Origin: Malachius bipustulatus
Taxonomy: Eukaryota; Arthropoda; Insecta; Coleoptera; Melyridae
DNA: 64,000 bases
Assembly (NCBI GenBank): GCA_910589415.1
Contig: OU342635.1
Span: 10,664,001 to 10,728,000 of the forward strand
Reading direction: 5' to 3'
Below, in pieces: positions 27,901-38,927 of this stretch. The translations under genes were made by a program, and so were the position numbers. Below the pieces are notes generated by a model. The model worked only from the letters and a program-made list of their open reading frames with translations, made no database searches and had not been told where the DNA came from. Position 1 is the stretch's first letter, and each line of letters begins with the position of its first letter.

Positions 27901-30900
27901 AAGCGAAAATTCTGTTTACCTGTACACCGACAACGACGTTTGCCTCATTATTAAAGCTAAAGCGTACGATATCGAGCAGATTCATAAACACAAACGGAGT
28001 CGTTCGTTCGTCATCTCAGAAAAAAAATTATAATTAAATGCGGCAACTTTGCATCAGCTCCAGCTTCAGCTAGCAGAAACTGCAGCAAACAGAGGCATAA
28101 ACAATGTTAATAATAAACCAATCAAATTCATTGTTTAGTTTCCCCTGGGAACTAATAATAGGCCAATTCATATTTTCAGGGCTTTTCTTAGATAGCTACA
28201 CAATAATAATCTCTCATTGATAAAAGCACTTCTTCATTTTTGAGACGAGTGAAATGGAGGGCATAATTATTGATACATCTCATCATCGAACATCAAATTA
28301 TTCGGGCCAAGTCATGCGGCGTGGTTCTGGTTCTGATATGAATAGAGCTGCCCGAGGTTAATGTATACTGTGTGTATGTGTGTATACAAGCAAACGTGCA
28401 CGCTCCCCGTCTCTCTAAATAATTCATTAGTGCCCGTGTTAGCCTAGGTTCGTTCCGACAAGCTGGAAAATAAACCCTCTGCACTCATCTGATATTCCGG
28501 CTAACGCACGGGTTTCTCTAAAGGACTAATTAGGAACTTTGCGAATATTAATAATGCCACCGGCAAACACTAACTAACACCGCTGTGACAACGGACCAGC
28601 TTAGTGCATTAAAAGCATTTATTTTTGAGGAGAATCGGGGAAATGGGGCGAGTAACTGATGATGAGTAATTATGATTTATGGAAGAGATGTAAAGAACAC
28701 TATACTTATGTCTTGGTCCTTGTGGACGTCGCTTTTTTCAAATAGTAACCTCTGCTTTCAATACCCAAGGTAGCGCAGTGCAACGTCAATATGACGTCCT
28801 TTTTAAAGGTTCGGTGACGTTGACCGAATTAAAGAAAATTATTTCCCGAATTTCATCTCTCAAGTTGCAGCTGTCTATATGACGTTAAAAACACGTTACT
28901 CACTCGGGCGAAATTTCTTAATATGAAGGTGAGTTTTGGCGTGTTGGGTGACGTCGAATGACATCATTTTAGTGACCCTAAAATGATGTCTTAATAACGA
29001 AAAAATGTTACAGATCAAAGCCGTCATTTATTCACGTAAAAATCACGCCACGGCGTAAAAACGACCATATAAACACGTAATATTGACCTAAAAAACCTGT
29101 TTTCCATTCAATGAACGCCGAATTGTAGCTCTGGTTTCAGCTTCCCAATTTGACTTTGGTTTAAATATGAAAGAAAATTATTTCCCGAATTTCATCTCTC
29201 ATGTTACAGCTGTCTATATGACGTTGAAAAAATGTTACTTACTCGGGAGACGTTTCTTAAATTGAAGTGACGTGTTGGGTGACGTCAAATGACGAATTTA
29301 GTGACGTAAAAATGACGTCTCAATAACGAGGAAATGTCACAGATCAAAGCCGTCATTTATTCACGTAAAAATCACGTCACGACGTAAAAACGACCATATA
29401 AACACGTAATATTGACCTAAAAAACCTGTTTTCCATTCAATGAACGCAGAATTGTAGCTCTGGTAGCTCTGGTTTCAGCTTCCCAATTTGACTTTGGTTT
29501 AAATATGAAAGAAAATTATTTCCGGAATTTCATCTCTCGTGTTACAGCTGTCTATATGACGTTGAAAAAACGTTACTTACTCGGGAGACGTTTCTTAAAT
29601 TGAAGTGACGTGTTGGGTGACGTCAAATGACGAATTTAGTGACGTAAAAATGACGTCTCAATAACGAGGAAATGTCACAGATCAAATCCATCATTTATTC
29701 ACGTAAAAATCACGTCACGACGTAAAAACGACCATATAAACACGTAATATTGACCTAAAAAACCTGTTTTCCATTCAATGAACGCAGAATTGTAGCTCTG
29801 GTTTCAGCTTCCCAATTTGACTTTGGTTTAAATATGAAAGAAAATTATTTCCCGAATTTCATCTCTCATGTTACAGCTGTCTATATGACGTTGAAAAAAC
29901 GTTACTTACTCGGGAGACATTTCTTAAATTGAAGTGACGTGTTGGGTGACGTCAAATGACGAATTTAGTGACGCGAAAATGACGTCTTCATAACGAAAAA
30001 ATGTCACAGATCAAAGTCGTAATTTATTCACGTAAAAATCACGTCACGACGTAAAAACGACCATATAAACACGTTATATTGATTTAAAAAAAACTTTTTC
30101 TTTCCATTCAATGAACAAAGAATTGTATTTCTGGTTCCAGCTCCCCAATTTGACTTTTGTTGTAAATATTTTAAAAAAAATCCCGAATTTCATCTCTCAA
30201 GTTCCAGCTGTCTATATGACGTTAAAAACACGTTACTTACTCGGGCTACGTTTCTTAAATTGAGGCTTGGCGTGTTGGATGACGTCAAAATGACGAATTT
30301 AGTGACGTAAAAATGACATCTTGATAACGAAGAAATGTCACAGACCAAAGTCGTCATTTAATCACGTAAAAATCACGTCACGGCGTAAAAACGACCATAT
30401 AAACACGTAATAATGACCTAAAAAAACCTTTTTTCAATTTAATGAACGAAGAATTATGTTTCTGGTTTCAGCGTTAGGCATTATTCTGGCGTGTTGGGTG
30501 ACGTCAAATGACGAATTTAGTGACTCGAAAATGACGTCTTAATAACGAAAAAATGTCAAAGCCGTCATTTATTCTCGTAAAAATCACGTTACGACGTAAA
30601 AACGACCATATAAACACGTAATATTGACCTAAAAACCTGTTTTCCATTCAATGAACACAGAATTGTAGCTCTGGTTTCAGCTTTCCCAATTTGACTTTTT
30701 TCGAATATTAAAAGAATTATTTCCCGAATTTACCTCAATCTTTCCTCAAGATCTCTCAAGCTCCAGTTCCGCGTGTATATGACGTTAAAAACACGTTACT
30801 TACTCGGGCGACGTCGTAAAATGGAGGTCATTCAACGTCTTTTTGACGTCTCCTATTGGTTGTCTTTAACCACGTGAAATAGCAGATACTTAAACGACGT

Positions 30901-31609
30901 CATTTATCGACCAATATATCACCAAAATATGACGTTATAATCACTTGTCTCTGCTACCTGGGTAGGTAACTAATCCAAGATTTACCGGAAAAACTATTTA
31001 TCCACAAAAATATTTATTTTACAATATGTTCGCTGATAAAATATTAAAACACTAACGCCTTGTGCATAGCTGCAAGGAGTACCAAAACCTGAACGCCTTC
31101 TGCGCGATAGTGATGGGACTGTCGAACGTGGCGGTCTCCCGTCTCTCCCAGACCTGGGACAAGCTGCCGGGCAAGTTCAGGAAGCTGTACACGGAATTCG
31201 AGTCGCTGATCGACCCGAGCCGCAACCATCGCGCTTATCGGGTGAGCGTCGGCAAGCTGCAACCGCCCGTCGTCCCCTTCATGCCGCTCCTGCTCAAAGA
31301 CATGACCTTCACGCACGAGGGCAACAAGACCTGCCTGGACGGGCTGGTCAATTTCGAGAAGATGCACATGCTCGCGCAGACGATGAGGACGATCCGGTTC
31401 TGTCGCAGCAGGCATCTGGGTGAGTGCATTTACGAGAACCAATCTTGTCGTTGATTTGACAGTTCTTTTTTTCATTTTTGACAGTTCTGGATCCTCCGTC
31501 GCCGAAGAGCGAGGGCGAAGTCAAGTCGTACATCTCCTGTTTGCGCGTGATAGACAACCAGCGCGTCCTGACGGGCCTCTCGCAGAAGCTGGAACCGCGC
31601 AGGTCTTAG
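6904..31609 (+). CDS. Epac: Epac / Rap guanine nucleotide exchange factor (RAPGEF3/4 type), 5'-truncated by the window edge
   Basis: Sixteen exons: 6904-7050, 11875-11926, 13622-13789, 15872-16042, 16975-17158, 17749-17894, 17975-18119, 20129-20311, 23668-23871, 25962-26195, 26258-26379, 26958-27208, 27264-27376, 27434-27625, 31070-31419, 31485-31609. They join in frame to 928 residues plus TAG. The protein is the cAMP-gated exchange factor that loads GTP on Rap1. In order: the end of cAMP-binding domain A (residues 1-49, FGESIL), DEP (about 105-185), cAMP-binding domain B (about 275-375, [12 protein letters not shown] at 327-338), REM (about 400-545), RA (about 587-670) and the CDC25 RasGEF domain (about 685-890, [12 protein letters not shown]), ending LEPRRS. 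The Lys in FGKLAL, where PKA-type sites have Glu, is an Epac2-type mark. The first exons, including most of domain A, are not in the window. Fifteen introns total about 22 kb and are full of repeats. Very secure as to family; residue limits of domains are approximate. Confidence 0.95.
8560..10290. repeat. Tandem array, about 142-bp unit, about 12 copies
   Basis: The phrase ACGGTCCTAAAATGGAAATT recurs, with small changes, near 8711, 8855, 8999, 9141, 9286, 9424, 9545, 9640, 9780, 9922, 10071 and 10218, so the usual period is 140-147 bp. Each unit also has CATCAATCTGCGGCATTTCTG and CTCACCGCTGCATAAAAATA. Copies are about 80-90% alike and some are shortened (the 9545-9640 pair). The array lies in the Epac intron 7051-11874. 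Short open frames in it are by-products of the repeat. Confidence 0.85.
10551..11205. mobile_element. Palindromic foldback element with four CRE octamers
   Basis: Left arm 10551 to about 10740 is mirrored by right arm about 11010-11205. The left has CACTTTGCCAAGTTATGACG and the right its mirror; the AATTTTATAATAATAACAAT end is mirrored too. The loop is about 270 bp. TGACGTCA occurs at 10627, 10650, 11092 and 11119. There is no coding capacity. It lies in the Epac intron 7051-11874. Confidence 0.75.
11927..13621 (+). other. Epac intron, no further gene seen
   Basis: The donor GTGAGT follows AAAATG, and the acceptor CGTTAAG precedes the exon encoding the linker before DEP. The interior is ordinary AT-rich sequence. 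Open frames near 12220-12411 and 12641-13087 show no recognisable protein. Confidence 0.6.
14755..14830 (-). repeat. tRNA-like fragment, possible old SINE
   Basis: The minus strand contains TCGTCTAGTGGTAGACGAG, close to a tRNA D-arm/A box, enclosed by a short pairing stem CCCTGG/CCAGGG. No good B box, anticodon arm or oligo(A) tail is visible, so it is at best a decayed SINE or tRNA pseudogene within Epac intron 13790-15871. Confidence 0.3.
20800..21490. repeat. Tandem array, about 218-bp unit, three copies
   Basis: GCCCAAAAGTCGTTGGAAAC and close variants recur near 20913, 21131 and 21350, a period of 218-219 bp. Each unit also has AACCGGAATTGTCAAACTCA and GATGGAATGATTCAGAAA. It lies in Epac intron 20312-23667. 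An 88-codon open frame over it is produced by the repeat. Confidence 0.8.
23872..25961 (+). other. Epac: U12-type (minor spliceosome) AT-AC intron of Epac
   Basis: Exon 23668-23871 reaches a stop codon with no usable GT donor, but the sequence at the boundary is ATATCCTTT, the exact U12 AT-AC 5' splice site. At the other end TCCTTGAC (25941-25948) matches the U12 branch site, with the branch A at 25947. The intron ends in AC at 25961, 14 bases downstream, in the tight U12 range. There is no long polypyrimidine tract. Splicing here joins TA to T, making Tyr467, and continues the REM domain in frame. Known biology: such introns need U11/U12, U4atac and U6atac snRNPs. Confidence 0.92.
24090..25560. 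repeat. Minisatellite of about 34-bp units inside the U12 intron
   Basis: About 40 diverged units of the form GAGCTGACYGGACTTTCTAA followed by AAATCGAATTTT run through nearly the whole intron. Every few units a longer variant occurs (GCGGATTTTGTCGAACCGG, then ATTGCAAAAAACGAGC), giving a loose higher-order period. Open frames on both strands here are repeat artefacts. A related motif (GAGCTGACCGGAG) is in the Tdc intron near 60360-60670. Confidence 0.85.
28764..30962. mobile_element. MITE with an internal tandem expansion (about 332-bp units, CRE-rich)
   Basis: Five to six units share GTCTATATGACGTT, CGTTACTTACTCGGG, GTGTTGGGTGACGTCAAATG, CACGTAAAAATCACGTCACG and CCATATAAACACGTAATATT. The perfect CRE TGACGTCA is at 29280, 29618, 29947, 30280 and 30499 (steps 338, 329, 333, 219). 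The outer ends are inverted: CCCAAGGTAGC on the left and GCTACCTGGG on the right. The right end (ATATGACGTTATAATCAC) matches the terminal repeat of the element at 52671-53100, so both belong to one family. It lies in the Epac intron 27626-31069. Confidence 0.8.
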
Positions 31610-34600
31610 TGGCGCTTCCTCCTCTCGTCGCGGGTCCTCAGGTACGCCGGTTGGCGGGTGCTGCTGCTCTGTCCGTGCATCTTCTTCCAGCACGGGGTGT
31701 ACAGACCCAGACCTTCGTACGCGTCCAGTCCTAGACAGCGCCAGGTGCACCAGCAGAATAGAGCGCTGCCGGGCATCCAGGGACGCCCGGCCCACGGGAT
31801 TTACACGAATGTATAATAGGCACAAAGACTTTGTAGCGTCTAGGAGAAGATTTATTAATATAAAAGACCATCTAGTCTTTCTTACCATGCTAGTCGAATC
31901 ATAGAAGTGTGTAATAGTCGTATTAATATTTATTTATTTTATTTTAATTGTTTATTTTTAGATTTCAGTATCGTCACGTGTACCGTGCTTAGGTATTTAT
32001 GGAAAAACGAGTCGGGTTTTTTCAAGTCTGCATGAGTTGATAGGTAGGATAGGTAAAGTGTGAGAGGGTGGATCTGTTCTGAAACGATTTGCTTTTCATT
32101 ATTAAAGTTTATTAATCAGCTATAGGACCAAATTATTCTGTATTTACGCAGACAATAACCGTCCAATTAACTATTAGCATTCTCTCGCGCTCATTTTATC
32201 ATTAAACGTGTCCTCGATCGTTAATATTTAAGGGGTGTCTTATAATAATATGATGAACATTTTGTTATGGCAAATTTTGTTTTGCATCAATCTGGGTTAA
32301 CCACTCCGAGAAATTCAGTGCATTTCCAGGATGAGGTGATTACAAAAGGAGAAAAATTGGTCATTTCTATAAATGAAGGTGACCTATTTTAGTCGAAATT
32401 ACTTATATTTTACCTAAATTTCGACTTTCAAGGATTTTATGAATGAATATTCGAATTTTTTACTTTTAATACATCTCATATAACTTTTTAATTTTGTAGT
32501 ACAAATAATTTTGTATAATAAATATTCTTAATGGTCAGATATTTACCATAAGGGTGAAAATAGCGTTTTACATAGGGCGATTTGACAATAATTGCTTACT
32601 TATTTCTAACTTCAAAGTTATTTAATTGTAACCTCACAGTCCATGATAAGTAAATTAGGATTGGAAATTAATTTACCTTGGAAGTCAAATTTACCTATTT
32701 CTGTATTCAAAGTTATATTTACCGTATAGTCGATAATAAGTAATTTAGAGTATATTTACCTTAAATGTCAAATTCAATATCATTCTGTCTGAAAAAGGGC
32801 GCATTTTTTCGTTTTTTGAAAACCGCCTTGATAATTTTAATAGGTAGTAAAGACACCTTATTGAGGGATATTTTGATTAAATTTGCAGCTAAAACAACGT
32901 ACGGGTAGCCCTAAAGACAAAGAATCTCACAACGATCTGTGATAATTTTAAATCGTTTTAGAATGGATCGTCGAACTGTTATTTATTTATGAATGTAGTA
33001 TTATCTTTTATTTTTATTAATAATTTATTTTATCCATTCTACTTCTTACTAGTCACATATTATATTATATATTTTAATAGGGGTCTTGGATATATTACTA
33101 TATATGTATATTATTATGTTACAACAAAATCAAAACTTTCACGAGAAGCTTTAATAAACGTTAGTACGTTATTGTAATTTATAATACACTTAATAAGTTT
33201 TATAAATTAGGATCACTTCTTGTATATATATATATTTATATTATATAAAAACATTATGAATGAATCGTTTATTAACACACAATAACCTACTTGAATAAAT
33301 AAATTGTAAAATGACTTGCTCTTGAATTAGTAAAAAGAAACTGGGAAGTAATTAGGCTGAGTAAGAATTTGGTAAAAAAGAACAATCAATCAATAAGGAG
33401 AATTATTACTGTAGTATTAGATTCTTATTATTCTTCAAAAAGTAACTTTTTCTATCTATTTAATAGTAAGTAATAGTAATTAAAAAAAAAGAATAAGATA
33501 GATAAGAATAAGAAAGAGCAATAACAATAACAACTAATATTCTACATTAGAAATTTCAAATTCTGCACAATTTTTTATACACTCCACAAATCAATTAAAT
33601 AATATATAAATACCTAATTAATAATATAAATTAAATTATTGTGTAATTGTGTAGCCAGTATCATGCTTATATTTTTTCTAATACTTGGAATTATGTATTG
33701 TCAACAAATCAATATCTCATTTTTATCTCATACACTTTTGAATTAATAAAATTAATATTAACTTTATATTATTGCGACTCATTAACAAAAAAAATATATA
33801 TTTAATGATATAATTGGTTTGTTACAATATAATAATAAGCTTCAATATGATGAATTTGTTATGACAATCAAAAGCCGATCTATACTTTCTTGTATAATAA
33901 TAATAACAGTAGACGGTCGGCGTTCTACTACTATACTGTGAATCCTCTAAATTAATTATGTAATATCTACTTTTCCATTAAAGAATTAATTAACGTTATT
34001 AAAAGTAGCATTGTCTATCAATATATTAATTAATTATTATGTTGTATTATAATAGGTATGAATTATTTTATTATTATTAAGTAAGCGCATTATATTTAAA
34101 GTATTATTATAGGTATACCTATAGTAGTTTTATTATTAGTTTTTACTGTTATACATATAGATTTGTAACATAAAAAAGAATTTCGTCTTCTTATGTGATC
34201 TGCAGTAAAATTATTATTACTGTATTAGAGAGGGAATAATTACGTAGTTAGGCCCGTCGTGTGTAGACACTACTTTAAACACTACCACTAACACTATTAG
34301 TCAGTCGGTCCTTTTATCCGTTAATTGGTTTTGTTCGGTTTATAGTTTTAACTTTGTCAGTCGCTGACAGGCTGAGTTGTAAGGGAAACACTCCAATGCA
34401 TGTCTTATGTACCTATGACCTCCGTTATTACTTAATCTTTTTACCTAAAGTTAGTGCGTCCAGGTTATGTAAATATTTTAAATTTAAATTTTTATTACCG
34501 TATGTACTTATATCAACTCAGTAATTATGATAAATAAATAAATTGAAAAATTACTACTTGTTAATTTCATTATTATCAATTTCATATTAATCCCGTCCCA

Positions 34601-35179
34601 TCTTTTACTCCTGTAAAAATTGAGATTTATTTTATTTTATTTCTTTAAAAGGGATATAGGTATTTAGAAAATTATAAGAAACAAAATAAACCCCTTTCAG
34701 GCTGTCGCACGCAGTTGTTTGAATTGACTCCTTCCGGATGTTTTAGTTCTATGAGACGCCCGGTCCCTTAAATGTCATTATTGAAACGTTGACATTTGAC
34801 ATTTCACCATGAATTTAATGATTTTATATTTTTTTTCAAGGTTTTCAAGCACGCAATTCACCAAAGGGTACATTAATTTAATTTCATATAAATTTCTCTT
34901 TTACTCTTTTAATTTAATTTTCTAGTTTTATTAAATTAATTGATGAACTTGTCATTTTTATGTCATTACTAAAACATTAAACGTCAGTTGTCATTTAAAT
35001 AAACGTCCTTGTCAATATGTCAATTGCAAATATAAACGTAAATCACCACAAGAACGGTCCTTTTTTAGGTTAGATCTCCAAACTGCTGCAGCCTCTGATT
35101 CAGTTCAGAGAGTTTAATATCATTTTCAACATTCGTGGAACCAGTTCCTCACGATTATAAAGTTAATTTTAGTAAAATT
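31610..35179. other. Epac 3' UTR and AT-rich spacer before ABCF3
   Basis: The first few hundred bases are the likely Epac 3' UTR. Several AATAAA/ATTAAA hexamers follow (for example AATAAA at 32517-32522); which is used cannot be told. From 33,000 to 34,700 the sequence is very AT-rich with (TA)n tracts and no gene. From 34,785 to 35,030, in the presumed ABCF3 promoter, TGACA/TGTCA pentamers occur repeatedly (GTTGACATTTGACATTT, TCCTTGTCAATATGTCAATT). Confidence 0.55.
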
Positions 35180-38100
35180 ATGACTTCATGTAGCGATTTT
35201 ATTAAAAACACATTCCCCGCAATTGACGACGATCTCAAACAATACGTCGAAGGTGAGTGTCTTCCTCAAACAAACACTAACACCAGACCAGCACCAAAAG
35301 ACCCGCTCCCGCTCCTTCAATTGCTCTAGTTCCAGTTTCTAACAACGGGAACGTTTTCAGATGTACTCGCGAACGGCGTTGACGATTTCGAAGACAGCGA
35401 AGAAGTCTACGAGGCGGTCGGTGAAGTCCTGCAGGAAGTGTCCAAAGAAAAGAGCGAGGAAGAAATAAGGTAGGTACCTGCCTACTAGTATCAGTCTATC
35501 TCTCCACCCCCCCCCCCCCTCCTCCCCAAACCCCCATGACTTGCCTTATAGTGTCTCTGTGTGAGCGAGTTGTATTGACACAGGCGTAATGTCGTTTAAT
35601 TCTGCAGGAACATCTGCAACGAGCTACTGAACATGCTTAAACCGGTTCGGGGGCCAACTAGCAATCCAAGGAAAGTCCTGAATGCACCGGTGCATCTCGG
35701 AAGCATGGCCGCCAACTTACAGAACAACGTCGAAGATATTAAAAGTATCTGGGTCATGCAGAGGGACGACTCGCTTGTGAGTAGTTGGATGTTTTGTCTT
35801 TTTTGTATGATTTTATCATTGAGTCAGATAACTGTCATTGAAGTTTAAATGTCTATCAAGCTGGCCATCATAAAGGCTTCTAAGTACATTCAGTAAAGGT
35901 ACAATTTTGGCATTTCCTATTTTTGTATAGAATTTTAATCGTTCAATTCATTCAAGTATCTTTTGTCCGTTGATTGACAAGACAACACACAGTCTTGACA
36001 GCACATCTTGACTGACGAATGTCATTTAGTCAGACAGCTATCATTGAAGTTTAAATGTCAATTAAGATTGGTTATGTTGATTTTTCAGAAAGTGGACGCG
36101 AGGAAATTGGAGAAAGCGCAGGCGAAACTGCAGGAAAAGCAAGAGAAACGATCGAAGGAACCCAAGACGGTCGTTGTGCCCAAATTGGAGAGCGCCACAG
36201 CGTCTCAGGTACGTTTACCGCTTATCTGTCATTACAATGACAATAATTGAACTGTCGTTATTTTTAAGATGACCAACAAGAAAGAGACCAAACTGGAGGC
36301 GAAAGGTAACAACAGATCCCAGGATGTCCGGATCGAGAATTTCGATATAGCGTACGGTGATAGGTAAGCGGATTCCCGCATCATTTTTACACCAGGTCCG
36401 ATTATATTTTGACAATTTTGTTGCAGAGTCCTCCTGATGGGGGCCAATTTATTGCTGGCCTTTGGCCGGAGGTACGGTCTCGTGGGTCGAAACGGACTCG
36501 GAAAAACCACCCTACTCAGGATGATATCGAACGGTCAATTACACATACCCTCGCACATTTCGATTCTCCACGTGGAGCAAGAGGTCTGCTCGATTCGTCT
36601 CTTTTTATGATGTCCTTTAATAATTATTGATTCCAGGTGATTGGGGATGATACGATAGCCTTGAATAGCGTGCTGGAGTGTGATACAGTCAGAGAAGAAC
36701 TGATGAAGAGAGAGCGGGAATTGAATGCGGCAGTTAACGGCGGGTACGGTCATTATTTCGGTCCCGGTATGTGAGGCTCATTGTTTGTGTTCCAGGTCGA
36801 CAGATCCGGCTATATCATCAGAATTGTCAGAAGTGTATGCCCAGTTACAGAACATCGAGGCAGATAAAGCACCCGCCAAAGCGTCCGTTATTCTTAACGG
36901 GTTAGGGTTCAGTCAGCAGATGCAGCAGCAGGCCACCAGGACGTTCTCGGGCGGCTGGAGGATGAGACTCGCTCTGGCCAGGGCGCTATTTTCAAGGTAC
37001 CTTTAAAGTTAACGCTTCGTTATGCTGAGAAAAATTTTGTTTTGTTCTGACCAAGTTTGGTTATGGACATCTGTTCTTCTTGTTATTGTTAGTGAAATTT
37101 CTGATCCTGATAGATGGAAGTGAGACAGTGAATGTGTAAATAGTTTCATAATGTTTCATTTATTCCAGGCCGGATTTGCTGCTCCTGGACGAACCGACAA
37201 ACATGTTGGACATCAAGGCGATCATCTGGCTGGAGAACTACCTGCAGAACTGGCCAACCACGCTCCTGGTCGTTTCTCACGATCGCAACTTCCTAGACAC
37301 TGTCCCCACCGATATCCTCCACCTCCACTCGCAACAGATCGACACCTACAGGTAGGTAACTCGCCTTGCCCGCAAAGCAAACGATTCGTTGAAAAAACAA
37401 TCTTTTTCTCAGAGGCAACTACGATCAATTCATAAAGACCAAGACGGAGAAAATGAAGAACCAGCAGCGCGAGTACGAGGCCCAGATGCAGCACCGTTCC
37501 CACGTGCAGGAGTTCATCGACAAGTTCCGGTACAACGCGAATCGGGCCGCCTCGGTCCAATCGAAGATCAAGATGCTCGAGAGGCTGTAAGTAATTTTTT
37601 TACTGTTTTAAGTTGATAATTGATAAAAAAATTATTTCTTCGGCAGGCCGGAACTGAAACCAATCGAGAAGGAGGTCGAGGTGGTGCTGAAATTCCCGCC
37701 TGTTGACTCCCTCTCGCCGCCGATCCTGCAGGTCAGCGAGGTCTCGTTCAAGTACACGGCCGACAGGACGATATTCAGCGGTGTCAATCTGGGCGCGACG
37801 ATGGAATCGCGGATATGCATCGTGGGCGATAACGGCGCCGGCAAGACCACCCTGCTGAAGATCATAATGGGGATGCTGGCGCCCGCCTCCGGGATATGCC
37901 ACGTGCACAGGAACCTCAAGTTCGGTTATTTCAGCCAGCACCATGTCGATCAGCTGAATTTGAACGCCAACTCGGTCGAGCTGTTGCAGGCCGCTTATCC
38001 AGGTGGGCTTATTGTTGAGAATTCTGTACCTTTCGGTTTCGGAAGGGGGAGGGGAAATAAAAACTAGGAAAATTTATAATGACAGTACTAAGCATGCATC

Positions 38101-38927
38101 GTTTTTCCGCAGGTAAGCCAGTGGAAGAGTACAGGAGACAGTTGGGGAGCTTCGGCGTGTCCGGTGATCTGGCTTTGCAAACGATCGGCAGTCTCTCGGG
38201 TGGTCAGAAATCTCGAGTGGCTTTCGCCAACATGTGCATGGGCTGTCCGAATTTCTTGATCCTGGACGAGCCGACCAATCATCTGGACATCGAGACGATA
38301 GAAGCTCTGGGAAAAGCTATCGATAAGTTTGGCGTAAGTATGAACAAATGAAATGTATAGAAAAATACAGTTGGAAATGTGAAATTAAGAAATTAGGATG
38401 TAAGTCGTCGTTGTAGTAAGGCCAAGAGCAAGTTTTCTAGTTTTCAAAAAAAAGAAGATTTGACAATTCATATTTATTGAACCGGTGATAGTTGACCCTG
38501 TTGACAGTTACAGAGAACAAAGTAAATGATCAGGCAGCAAAATTTAATGTAAAATCTATTAAGCAAATTGATTTAAGCAACTGAACGTACCTAACATCAA
38601 GAGGGTCCTTCTTAGCTCTTTGTCGTAACATTTGTCGTTTCATGACCTAGTTCGGTTGGAAATTTCAAGTTTCACACACACATATGCATGTCAATAATTA
38701 TTTGGAAGTGTATTTTTGGCAATCATGATTGCCTCTCGCGTAAGATTGGTTGGTTTATTGTGTATGTGCAGGGCGGCGTGATTTTGGTGTCGCACGACGA
38801 GAGATTGATCAGGATGATCTGCCGGGAGCTGTGGGTCTGTGGGAACGGGACGGTCCAGAGCATCGAGGGCGGTTTCGACGAGTACAGGAAAATCGTCGAG
38901 CAGGAACTGGAGGCGCAGTCTAAATAA
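35180..38927 (+). CDS. ABCF3: ABCF3, soluble twin-ATPase ABC protein
   Basis: Thirteen exons: 35180-35252, 35361-35469, 35608-35776, 36089-36208, 36269-36363, 36427-36583, 36637-36743, 36796-36996, 37169-37351, 37413-37586, 37647-38002, 38113-38333, 38772-38927. They join in frame to 706 residues, about the length of human ABCF3. The protein has no membrane segments; ABCF ATPases act on ribosomes or in translation control, and ABCF3 is also linked to antiviral and growth signalling. ATPase 1: Walker [10 protein letters not shown] (209-217), signature FSGGW (327-331), Walker B ending D351-E352, H-loop SHDRN. ATPase 2: GDNGAGKTT (523-531), LSGGQ (609-613), D633-E634, SHDER. A charged Lys/Glu-rich linker (about 118-157) precedes ATPase 1. 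The start is the ATG at 35180, giving the family's MTSC-type N-terminus. The donor after exon 6 (GAG/GTCTGC) is weak but protein continuity demands it. All catalytic motifs are intact. Confidence 0.96.

Noticed and set aside
31472..31888. 138-codon minus-strand open frame over the Epac 3' end
   Set aside because: It overlaps the last Epac coding exon in antisense; codon use of the sense frame explains it.
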